A stretch of 64,000 nucleotides of DNA from positions 1,860,001 to 1,924,000 of the forward strand of contig NZ_CP014504.1 of NCBI RefSeq assembly GCF_001590605.1. The letters are read 5' to 3'. Numbering within the stretch: position 1 is the first letter of the stretch; each line of letters opens with the position of its first letter. The stretch comes from Pedobacter cryoconitis. GTDB taxonomy: Bacteria > Bacteroidota > Bacteroidia > Sphingobacteriales > Sphingobacteriaceae. Below are positions 45,187 through 53,073 of the stretch, piece by piece. A program made the translations under genes and the position numbers. The notes below the pieces were generated by a model that was not told where the DNA came from, searched no databases, and worked only from the letters and a program-made list of their open reading frames with translations.

Positions 45187-45621
45187 TTATTCCTGCGGTA
45201 CTGTAATTGTATATCTTATCATTTCTCTCTTGTTAAAAATACTGCTGGAAATCAGTGCTGAAACAACCTGACCATCAACCAGAATTTCCATCTTCACAGA
45301 TCCGGCATATTCAGCGATAATACCTAAGGATAAAACTGCTGATCTTTTGATAGTTGTTTTGAATTTCCTGGAGAATGGTAAGGTTTTTTTATCAGCAACA
45401 GTGACCACTCCAGCTTCATCAGTATAAATAATATGCCCACCTGTAATGACATTCTGATAAGGGCTGATCTTATATTCAATTGTTACTTCTTTCTGCGCAT
45501 AAACCGGCTGTCTTCCAGTTTCTTTCTTACAGGAAAACAGCAAAACAAGCAATGCAAAGATGAAAGTTATTTTACGGCTATGTTGACCAGTTGTGTATTT
45601 AGTAAAAATGAAATAGTTCAT
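45187..45621 (-). CDS. Small lipoprotein, MmpS-like beta fold possible
   Basis: 144 residues. The hydrophobic signal ends LLFSC, so a Cys at about residue 31 would be lipidated. The remaining 110 residues are beta-rich: VTIEYKISP, GGHIIYTDEAG, LPFSRKFKTTI and VKMEILVDGQVV. This pattern resembles MmpS-type or fibronectin-like small envelope proteins. The assignment is by pattern only. Upstream is the MarC-family gene on the same strand, 88 bp away. Confidence 0.6.
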   Translation of the reverse strand: MNYFIFTKYTTGQHSRKITFIFALLVLLFSCKKETGRQPVYAQKEVTIEYKISPYQNVITGGHIIYTDEAGVVTVADKKTLPFSRKFKTTIKRSAVLSLGIIAEYAGSVKMEILVDGQVVSALISSSIFNKREMIRYTITVPQE

Positions 45622-45709
45622 GAATCAGATACGTGTGTTTAATAGTGTATTATTTAAACGCAATATTGATCAATACCCCCACGCTAACCATTATCAATGG
45701 TTTATGAAG

Positions 45710-46375
45710 TTACTTCATTAAACTTTTTATTCCGGTAATTGCAATCTGTAATCCTACGCAAAAGATTAGAAATGCAGAAATACGGTTAAAGATTGCCTCT
45801 GCATTGGAGCCCAGGTAATGAATAATGTTTTTTGTATTCAAATAGAAAATATAAATCAGGATACACATCACAATAATAGCAGATAAAATAGCTGCTGTAT
45901 TCATCAAATCATCAGAGCGGTTTGATGAAATGCTATGGGCACTTAAGGTGAACAGGACAGAAATAGTACCTGCTCCAGTAGTGACCGGAAAAGTGATCGG
46001 ATAAAAAAGTTGATTTTCGATGTGACTATATCCGGATAAATTAGTTTCCGCATCCATTGTTGAAGTTGTTTGTTTTTTATCAGAAGAAAGATTCTCCCAC
46101 CCCATTTTACAAATCATAATCCCTCCCGCTAACTGCACAACCGGAATTGAAATACCGAATAATTCAAGGATCCACTGCCCTGCAAATAAAGATACCGTAC
46201 AGATTGAAAAAGCATAGAAAGTAATTTTTCCAACTGCCTTTCTTTTTTCAGCAGAACTGAGCCCGGTAAAAAAAGGGCTGATAATGAAAGAAGATCCGAT
46301 CGGGTTTACAACTGGAAACAAGGCGATAATACCAATAAAAAGCAAGTGGAAAAATGAATGGTATAAAAGAGGCAT
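45710..46375 (-). CDS. MarC-family integral membrane protein
   Basis: 221 residues, about six helices. Family motifs are the N-terminal FPVVNPIGSSF (typically NPxG), a central MICKMGWENL and the conserved ITFPVTTGAGTISVLF. MarC proteins were once linked to multiple antibiotic resistance, but the role is unclear; they resemble LysE-type transporters. It diverges from the alginate-locus regulator with a 295-bp intergenic region. Confidence 0.9.
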   Translation of the reverse strand: MPLLYHSFFHLLFIGIIALFPVVNPIGSSFIISPFFTGLSSAEKRKAVGKITFYAFSICTVSLFAGQWILELFGISIPVVQLAGGIMICKMGWENLSSDKKQTTSTMDAETNLSGYSHIENQLFYPITFPVTTGAGTISVLFTLSAHSISSNRSDDLMNTAAILSAIIVMCILIYIFYLNTKNIIHYLGSNAEAIFNRISAFLIFCVGLQIAITGIKSLMK

Positions 46376-46606
46376 TATAAAATTAGGTTAGTTATCAATT
46401 TATAATATGGAATATCAGCATTTTCCCTGAAGATTTCAGTACCCTGCTCCTGCAATATTTATTATATAAGCTGTTTATCAAGGTAATTTTGGTCTTGGCT
46501 TAGGATAAGCGATAGAAGTTGCTGTGTTCATGAAAACAAAAACATTATGCATATTTCTTTTATCACCACTGGATATCAACAAGATAACTCATAAGTTCAA
46601 ATAATT

Positions 46607-46636
46607 TTTGATTACTGATTATATTTTATAGATTTG
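46607..46636 (+). promoter_or_regulatory. Promoter of the alginate-locus regulator
   Basis: TTTG at 46607-46610, an 18-bp spacer, and TAGATTTG at 46629-46636 fit the Bacteroidota -33/-7 consensus. The first operator overlaps the last three bases of the -7 box. Confidence 0.7.
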
Positions 46637-46660
46637 GTGAACCAATAATTGGTAAACCAA
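46634..46660. promoter_or_regulatory. Double FadR/GntR operator
   Basis: Two palindromes of form TTGGTnnACCAA: TTGGTGAACCAA at 46634-46645 and TTGGTAAACCAA at 46649-46660, 15 bp centre to centre. The form fits the FadR-subfamily pattern TGGTnnACCA. Overlap with the -7 box and transcription start suggests autorepression by the GntR protein encoded just downstream. Confidence 0.75.
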
Positions 46661-46670
46661 ATATATCCTT

Positions 46671-47411
46671 ATGAAATCATTTATAGAAACGATCAAGTCT
46701 ATTGAACTTGAAACTCCTGTAGATAAAATAATCGGACAGCTTAAACAGCTAATTACCTCTGGACAACTACAGCCTGGTGACCGTTTACCTGCTGAAAGAA
46801 TACTTGCTGAAAAATTTGGCGTAGGCCGTAGTTATGTACGTGAAGCTATTTTGAAACTGGAATTCTATGGACTGTTAAAGACCAATCCACAAAGCGGAAC
46901 TTATGTAGCTGGCTTGAGCATCAAAGTGCTGGACAGCATCATCACCGATATCATCAAATTCAATAAAGAAGATTTTAATGCATTGCTTGAAGCCAGGTAT
47001 TACCTGGAACTGGATGCGGTCAAATTGGCTGCAGAAAGAAGAACAGAGAAAGATCTGGAAAGCTTAAAAGAAGCATTAATGGATTATGAAGCGAAAGTTA
47101 ATGCGAATCAGAACGCAGTAGAGGAAGATATGATTTTCCATATCCGGATTGCAAAGGCTTCTAAAAACTCCGTCATTGAATCTATGATCCTGATCTTAAT
47201 CCCCGATCTGATTAAAAGTATTGTAGAGAATAAAATCTGCGGAGATAACAGAGGTAAACTGGCGATTGAAGAACACAGAAAAATCTTAAAAGCGATTGTA
47301 GATCAGGATATCGATGCCGCAGAAAATGCAGTGGCAGCGCATTTAAATGATATGTTCCAATTAAGTAAGGCTGGGTTTGCTGCACAAAAAATCATACAGG
47401 ACAAAGTTTAA
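46671..47411 (+). CDS. FadR-type GntR regulator of alginate utilisation
   Basis: 246 residues. An N-terminal GntR winged helix (about 15-80) carries ITSGQLQPGDRLPAERILAEKFGVGRSYVREAIL, and a helical FCD ligand domain (about 95-230) follows. The FCD domain includes D, H and H positions typical for metal or carboxylate binding. Uronate-pathway regulators such as UxuR/ExuR have this form and answer to sugar acids. It heads the alginate locus and has a double operator overlapping its own promoter. The likely inducer is KDG or an unsaturated uronate, inferred from neighbours. Confidence 0.88.
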   Translation: MKSFIETIKSIELETPVDKIIGQLKQLITSGQLQPGDRLPAERILAEKFGVGRSYVREAILKLEFYGLLKTNPQSGTYVAGLSIKVLDSIITDIIKFNKEDFNALLEARYYLELDAVKLAAERRTEKDLESLKEALMDYEAKVNANQNAVEEDMIFHIRIAKASKNSVIESMILILIPDLIKSIVENKICGDNRGKLAIEEHRKILKAIVDQDIDAAENAVAAHLNDMFQLSKAGFAAQKIIQDKV

Positions 47412-47463
47412 AACTACGCTCAGAAAAATGGCATAAGCCTTAAAATTTATTATTCATAATGAT

Positions 47464-49602
47464 ATGATGAACTACTTGAAAAAGTTGGTAATGGGATTAA
47501 TTTGCCTGATTTTTGGACTCTCTGCTTATGCGCAACAGCATCCTTCTATCATGCTGACCAAAGATAATATAGGGGCGCTGAGGAAAGGGATTTCAACTTA
47601 TCCCCTGCTCGGTAAATCTTATAAGAAGATCAAATCAGAGGCCGACAAAGCCATTAAAGAGCCGGTTAACGTACCTGTTCCTAAAGATGCAGGAGGTGGT
47701 GCAACTCATGAGCAACATAAAAAGAATTACCTCAACATCTTGAATTGCGGAATTGCTTATCAAATGTCCGGGGACAAAAAATATGCAGCCTATGTAGAAG
47801 CATTACTTTTAAAATATGCTTCCGAGTATCAAAAATGGCCGCTTCACCCTAAAAGGAAAGAAGGTCATCAGGGTGGCAGGATCTTCTGGCAGAGTTTGAA
47901 TGATTTTGTCTGGCAAGTTTATACCATACAAGGGTATGATCTGGTTTATGAGGCAATTGCACCAGCTCAACGTCAGCAAATAGAAAAGGGCTTATTTGTA
48001 CCAGCAGTTAAATTCTTCACGGAAGATTGTGCGGAAACATTTAATAAAATCCATAACCATGCCACCTGGGCAGTTGCAGCTGTAGGAATGACCGGTTATG
48101 TGATCAACAAGCCTGAATATGTAGAAATGGCGCTAAAAGGAACAGCTAAGGATGGTAAGGCGGGATACCTTGCTCAGATTGACCAATTGTTTTCACCAGA
48201 CGGGTATTACACAGAAGGACCTTATTATCAGCGTTATGCGCTTCTGCCTTTTTTGATATTTGCAAAAACGATTAACAATTATCAGCCCGCACTTAAAATC
48301 TTTCAATACCGTAAGCAATTATTAGCTAAAGCCATTGAAACTTCCCTTCAGCTCACCTATACAGATGGTACATTCTTTCCATTTAACGACGCGGTAAAAG
48401 GAAAAACCTATGAATCTGCCGAACTGGTTTACGGCGTTGATATTGCTTATGCGGATATTAAATCACAACCAGAATTACTGGATATAGTCCAGAAACAAGG
48501 CCAGGTTATTATTTCTGATGCCGGGTTAAAAATTGCTGCTGATGTGGCTGCAGGAAAAACCAAACCGTTTGTTTATAAGACCCTATTAATTACTGACGGT
48601 GCAACTGGTAAAGATGGTGGTATTGGAATTTTACGGGCAGGAACAAATGAGGACCAGCAAGCTGTTTTAATTAAAGCCACTTCTCAGGGTATGGGCCATG
48701 GGCATTTTGACAGGCTTAACTTATTGTACGATGATAATAATGTGGAAGTATTCCCGGATTATGGTTCTGCACGTTTCATTAACATAGAATCTAAAAAAGG
48801 TGGTGACTACCTGCCAGAAAATAAGTCATGGGCTAAGCAAACTATTGCACACAATACGCTGACAGTAGATGAAACTTCAAATTTTAAAGGGAATGCGGAT
48901 CGTGCACAGCAAACTGCTGCTGAAATTCTTTACTTCAAAGACGATCAGGACCTGAAGGTAATCAGCGCGGCAGAAAACAATGCTTATCCGGGGGTAAAAA
49001 TGACAAGAACTACAGCTTTGCTCAAAGTAGAAGAGCTCCAAAAGTCTTTAATGATCGATGTTTTCAGAGTTGATGCAGATAAAGCCCATCAATATGACCT
49101 TCCTTTTTGGTATAAAGGGCACTTGACAGATTCTTCTCTACAGCTCAAATCTTTTGCGGATCAGCTTAAAACTTTGGGCACGCAATACGGTTACCAGCAT
49201 ATCTGGTTAAATGCCGAGCAGGCCGTTCCTGAGCAGACAGGTTACCTGACATTGCTAAATAATAAACGTTTTTATACGGTTAATTTCGCGGCACAGTCAC
49301 CTGTAAACCTGAAATTGCTAACGCTTGGTGCTCATGATCCAGATCAGAATTTATTGGAGAGCAAGGCTTTTATGCTTTCTTCAACAGGCAGTAAAACGCA
49401 AACGTTTTTTACAGTGACTGAGACACATGGCAGTACAAACACAGTAGACGAAACCACTTCTGGATCTTCAAGTAGTGTAAGTGATTTAAAAATCATCACC
49501 GCAGGGCCGGAACAGATTTCAGTTTCCTTTAAAGTGAAAGGAAAACTATATCACTACCAGATCAACTTCAAAAACAAAGAAAACTTTATAAAAGTAAACT
49601 AA
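47464..49602 (+). CDS. PL17 oligoalginate lyase (exolytic)
   Basis: 712 residues (Met2 is an equal start) with a signal peptide to about AYAQ. An alpha/alpha toroid domain (about 30-370) is followed by a heparinase II/III-like beta-sandwich (about 390-710). Residues matching the active site of Alg17c-type enzymes are present: Asn-His in KIHNHATW, Tyr in EGPYYQRY, and His in GHGHFDRLNLLYDD. It would release unsaturated uronate from oligoalginate ends in the periplasm. KdgF follows 5 bp downstream. Confidence 0.92.
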   Translation: MMNYLKKLVMGLICLIFGLSAYAQQHPSIMLTKDNIGALRKGISTYPLLGKSYKKIKSEADKAIKEPVNVPVPKDAGGGATHEQHKKNYLNILNCGIAYQMSGDKKYAAYVEALLLKYASEYQKWPLHPKRKEGHQGGRIFWQSLNDFVWQVYTIQGYDLVYEAIAPAQRQQIEKGLFVPAVKFFTEDCAETFNKIHNHATWAVAAVGMTGYVINKPEYVEMALKGTAKDGKAGYLAQIDQLFSPDGYYTEGPYYQRYALLPFLIFAKTINNYQPALKIFQYRKQLLAKAIETSLQLTYTDGTFFPFNDAVKGKTYESAELVYGVDIAYADIKSQPELLDIVQKQGQVIISDAGLKIAADVAAGKTKPFVYKTLLITDGATGKDGGIGILRAGTNEDQQAVLIKATSQGMGHGHFDRLNLLYDDNNVEVFPDYGSARFINIESKKGGDYLPENKSWAKQTIAHNTLTVDETSNFKGNADRAQQTAAEILYFKDDQDLKVISAAENNAYPGVKMTRTTALLKVEELQKSLMIDVFRVDADKAHQYDLPFWYKGHLTDSSLQLKSFADQLKTLGTQYGYQHIWLNAEQAVPEQTGYLTLLNNKRFYTVNFAAQSPVNLKLLTLGAHDPDQNLLESKAFMLSSTGSKTQTFFTVTETHGSTNTVDETTSGSSSSVSDLKIITAGPEQISVSFKVKGKLYHYQINFKNKENFIKVN

Positions 49603-49607
49603 TCAAT

Positions 49608-49943
49608 ATGTTACAGAGCAATTTATTTCAAATAGAAGAAGAAACACCTTGGCAGGATCTCGGAAATGGAGTTAAAAGACAGGTTTTTGGTTACAATGAT
49701 CAGATTATGCTTGTTAAAGCAAAATTTGAGGCAGAAGCAATTGGTCAATTACATCAGCATCACCATGCACAGGTCACTTATGTAGACAGCGGGGTCTTTG
49801 AAATGAGTATTGGTGAAGAGAAAAAGATTCTTAAAAAGGGTGACGGTTTTTATGCGCCTCCACACGAAATGCACGGTTGCGTTTGTCTGGAAGAAGGTGT
49901 ATTGATAGATGTATTCTCTCCACACCGCGAAGATTTTTTATAA
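49608..49943 (+). CDS. kdgF: KdgF-like cupin
   Basis: 111 residues, a single cupin domain. Metal-ligand pattern: LHQHHHAQVTYVDSGVFEM (two His and later residues) and then PPHEMHGC. KdgF helps convert 4,5-unsaturated uronate monosaccharides to the linear keto form used by the DEH reductase. Placement between the exolyase and the transport and reduction genes supports this role. The gene starts 5 bp after the PL17 stop. Confidence 0.88.
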   Translation: MLQSNLFQIEEETPWQDLGNGVKRQVFGYNDQIMLVKAKFEAEAIGQLHQHHHAQVTYVDSGVFEMSIGEEKKILKKGDGFYAPPHEMHGCVCLEEGVLIDVFSPHREDFL

Positions 49944-49959
49944 GCTTAAAAGGTTTAGG

Positions 49960-50841
49960 ATGAAAAGAATTATACTGATTGCCGGTCTGCTATGGACAAC
50001 CCATCTTGCAGTGGCACAAGATACAACTCAAGTTAAAAAAGTGAGTTATCCTGCTGGATTCAGTGAACAGCTCAATGTAGTTTATACGCAGGTGGGCGAC
50101 TGGGATGGTAAACTGGACTTATACCTCCCGCCAGTTCAGGGTTCACCTACCCCACTGGTCATCAACATTCATGGTGGTGGCTGGAATAAAGGAACGAAAG
50201 AATCTCAAAGTGGTTTTAGCGCTTTCTTTAAAAAGGGATATGCCGTGGCTAATATTGAATATCGCCTTACTGCTAAAGCCACTGCTCCTGCTGCAGTAGA
50301 AGATACCAGGTGTGCATTGATTTATTTAATCAACCATGCACAGCAGCTACATATTGATGTGAATAAAATCGTCATTATGGGCGCTTCAGCTGGTGGTCAT
50401 CTTGCACTGATGGGCGGACTGCTGGAAAATGACAACTCTTTTGATGGGAAATGTAAAGGCACTGAAAAAATCAAGGTAGCAGCGATTATTGATAAATATG
50501 GGATTACCGATGTCTGGGACTGGGGTTACGGAAAATTAAAGACCAGTAAATCTGCGACTAGCTGGTTAGGAGCTAAAGCATTGGATCAGGAATTTGCTAA
50601 AACTGTTTCCCCCGTGTTCCAGGTCAAAAAGACGAGCCCGCCGGTCTTTATAGTGCACGGCGATGCCGACCCGATTGTACCCTATGAACAGTCTGTGGCT
50701 TTAAAAGCCAGGCTGGATGAACTGGGGGTTAGAAATGAATTTGTCACTGTAAAAGGTGGCTTACATGGTAAGTTTCAGCCAGCAGATAATTCGATGGTCA
50801 ATGCAAAGATCATGGAATTTCTGAAAGGTTTGGGCTTATAA
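49960..50841 (+). CDS. Secreted alpha/beta-hydrolase, possible carbohydrate esterase
   Basis: About 293 residues from ATG 49960; the frame extends back to 49909 within kdgF, but the signal peptide starts at MKRIILIAG. Oxyanion-hole HGGGW, nucleophile elbow GASAGG, Asp in HGDADPIVP and His in GGLHGKF form a complete catalytic set. It resembles BD-FAE/hormone-sensitive-lipase esterases. In an alginate locus it could deacetylate O-acetylated bacterial alginate, although other esters are possible. Confidence 0.85.
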   Translation: MKRIILIAGLLWTTHLAVAQDTTQVKKVSYPAGFSEQLNVVYTQVGDWDGKLDLYLPPVQGSPTPLVINIHGGGWNKGTKESQSGFSAFFKKGYAVANIEYRLTAKATAPAAVEDTRCALIYLINHAQQLHIDVNKIVIMGASAGGHLALMGGLLENDNSFDGKCKGTEKIKVAAIIDKYGITDVWDWGYGKLKTSKSATSWLGAKALDQEFAKTVSPVFQVKKTSPPVFIVHGDADPIVPYEQSVALKARLDELGVRNEFVTVKGGLHGKFQPADNSMVNAKIMEFLKGLGL

Positions 50842-50890
50842 CAGTACCTGCTTTCAGGCAAATTAATCAACAAAAACCAAATATAACCTC

Positions 50891-52177
50891 ATGAAGATAA
50901 AAGGACTAAGGTGGTACATTATCGCATTGATTTCGCTGGCAACAGTGATCAATTACATAGACAGAAGTGCCATCAATATTATGTGGCCTTATATTTACAA
51001 AGAATTCGGCATTACCACAGCAGACAATAAAAATGCGCTTGCCCTGATTACGACATTCTTCATGATTGCCTATGCGTTGGGACAAACTTTTACGGGAAAG
51101 CTAATGGATGCAGTGGGTACAAGATTGGGAATGACTATTTCCATTATTGGCTGGAGCGTTTCTATAGCTTTACATTCGTTCGCTAAATCCTTATTGTCCT
51201 TTAATATCTTTCGCTTTATGCTGGGGTTTTCAGAAGCTGGAAACTGGCCTGGTGCTACAAAAAGTAATGCAGAATGGTTTCCGGTCAAAGAAAGAGCTAT
51301 TGCACAGGGGATCTTTGGCGCAGGTGCCTCTTTAGGCTCAGTTATATCAGCTCCGGCCATTGCTTTTTTGTACATCGTATTTGGCTGGAAAATGACTTTT
51401 GTATTTATCGCAGGGCTGGGACTGATCTGGGTAATTCCATGGCTGATTATCAATAAGGCAACCCCTGATAAACATCCATGGCTCACTGAGAAGGAAAGAA
51501 ACTACATTCTGGACGTAAATACCGAAGCGCAAACCCAGGTGGATGAAGCTCCTGTTCTCAGCTGGAAGGAATTGTTAAAATTCAGAAATACATGGGGTAT
51601 CATTATGGCGAGGTTCTTTATTGATCCGGTATGGTGGCTATTTGTAACCTGGCTGCCAACCTTTTTAAAAGAACAGTTCCTTTTTGACATCAAACAAATT
51701 GGTGCTTTTACCTGGCTCCCCTATTTATTTGCAGCAATCGGTAGTTTGCTTGGCGGCTATCATTCTTCCTGGCAGGTTAAAAAAGGGGTGAATGCGGTAA
51801 AAGCAAGAAAGAATTCAGTAGCCATAGGCTGTGTATTCATGCTGCTGTCTTTACTTGCTATTGTCTATAAGCTGGATGACCTGAAAGCAGAACCGGGTTT
51901 GGCGATGGTACTGATAGGTCTGACCCTATTCGGTTTCCAGTTTCTGATCGGAAACCTGCAAACTTTACCCAGTGATTATTTCAACGGTAAAAACGTAGGG
52001 ACTGTAGCGGGAATGGGTGGTACAGCGGCTGTAGTGGGGACACTTTTAACCACCTGGTTAGTTCCTGTAATGACTAAAACAAGTTATGTATCCTTTTTCG
52101 TGCTGGCAGCAGTGCTGGTACCAATTACCTGGATCTGCATTAAATATATTACTTCAAAAAGAACCATTCATTCATAA
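50891..52177 (+). CDS. MFS transporter of hexuronate type
   Basis: 428 residues, 12 predicted helices. The anion:cation symporter (ExuT-like) opening VINYIDRSAINIMWPYI and the loop motif GKLMDAVGTRLGM are present. NWPGATKSNAEWFPVKERA is also typical of the ExuT/GarP group. It would import uronate monomers (DEH or unsaturated uronate) to the cytoplasm. It sits between the esterase and SDR genes, 9 bp before the latter. Confidence 0.92.
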   Translation: MKIKGLRWYIIALISLATVINYIDRSAINIMWPYIYKEFGITTADNKNALALITTFFMIAYALGQTFTGKLMDAVGTRLGMTISIIGWSVSIALHSFAKSLLSFNIFRFMLGFSEAGNWPGATKSNAEWFPVKERAIAQGIFGAGASLGSVISAPAIAFLYIVFGWKMTFVFIAGLGLIWVIPWLIINKATPDKHPWLTEKERNYILDVNTEAQTQVDEAPVLSWKELLKFRNTWGIIMARFFIDPVWWLFVTWLPTFLKEQFLFDIKQIGAFTWLPYLFAAIGSLLGGYHSSWQVKKGVNAVKARKNSVAIGCVFMLLSLLAIVYKLDDLKAEPGLAMVLIGLTLFGFQFLIGNLQTLPSDYFNGKNVGTVAGMGGTAAVVGTLLTTWLVPVMTKTSYVSFFVLAAVLVPITWICIKYITSKRTIHS

Positions 52178-52186
52178 ACAAATCAG

Positions 52187-52939
52187 ATGAGATTAAAAAA
52201 CAAAGTAGCCGTAGTTACCGGTGGATCAAGAGATATTGGCAGAGCAGTTTCCTGCCAGCTTGCCCGTGAAGGTGCGAAGGTAGTGATCAATTATTTCGAT
52301 AACCTGGCTAATGCTGAGGAAACCTTAAAACTAATTCAATCAGAAGGTGGAGAAGGAATCATTGTCAAAGGTGATGTTACTAAATCTGCAGAGGTTTCTG
52401 CATTAATTGAGCAGACCAGAAAAGCTTTTGGAGAAGAAATTCATATCCTGGTCAATGTAGCTGGCGGAATGGTGGCCAGAAAACCAACACCAGAACTGGA
52501 AGAAGATTTTTGGGATGCAGTGATGGACTTGAATCTAAAAAGTGTATACCTGGTTAGTAAAGCAACAATTCCATTTATGGGCTCTGGTGCCTCAATTATA
52601 AACCTTTCTTCTTTAGCAGGCAGAGATGGCGGTGGTCCCGGCGCAAGTGCTTATGCTACAGCTAAAGGCGGCGTCATGACTTATACACGTGCTTTAGCTA
52701 AAGAACTAGGCCCGAAAAATATCCGCGTGAATGCTGTTTTACCAGGAATGATTGCGACTGCTTTTCATGATACTTTCACTAAACCCGAAGTGCGGACTAA
52801 TGTAGCCAATTCAACTTTATTGAAAAGAGAGGGAAAAGCAACCGAAGTAGCTGATCTGGTCGTTTATTTAGCTTCTGATCAAGCCAGTTATATAACGGGT
52901 ACCAATATTGACATTAACGGTGGCTTGAATTTCTCCTGA
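52187..52939 (+). CDS. SDR reductase, probable DEH reductase
   Basis: 250 residues, classical SDR. Cofactor motif: TGGSRDIGRA (TGxxxGxG variant with Asp in place of Gly at one site). The catalytic Ser is in INLSSLAG, then YATAK. In alginate pathways an SDR reduces 4-deoxy-L-erythro-5-hexoseulose uronate (DEH) to KDG, and neighbouring genes make this the likely role. Absolute specificity for NADH or NADPH cannot be read from sequence. A hairpin follows 8 bp after the stop. Confidence 0.88.
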   Translation: MRLKNKVAVVTGGSRDIGRAVSCQLAREGAKVVINYFDNLANAEETLKLIQSEGGEGIIVKGDVTKSAEVSALIEQTRKAFGEEIHILVNVAGGMVARKPTPELEEDFWDAVMDLNLKSVYLVSKATIPFMGSGASIINLSSLAGRDGGGPGASAYATAKGGVMTYTRALAKELGPKNIRVNAVLPGMIATAFHDTFTKPEVRTNVANSTLLKREGKATEVADLVVYLASDQASYITGTNIDINGGLNFS

Positions 52940-52947
52940 TTCACCAC

Positions 52948-52977
52948 TACTGCAGAAGACTCCGGTCTCCTGCAGTA
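52948..52977 (+). terminator. Hairpin between the SDR and susC genes
   Basis: TACTGCAG-A-AGAC-TCCG-GTCT-C-CTGCAGTA: a 13-bp stem with one mismatch and loop TCCG. It is followed by A residues rather than T, so it may stop or attenuate transcription, or mark a processing site between the two halves of the locus. Confidence 0.55.
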
Positions 52978-53073
52978 AAAAAACTAGCAGCTGACCTGAG
53001 CAAAACAAGCTGTTTCCTGCGGTAAAGGAGATTTTACGAAGCAGGTACAACCTATAACCAAATATAAATTATT

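Noticed and set aside
46607..46660. Operator repeats as a mobile-element end
   Set aside because: Short 12-bp palindromes match the FadR-type pattern, overlap a promoter, and no transposase is near.
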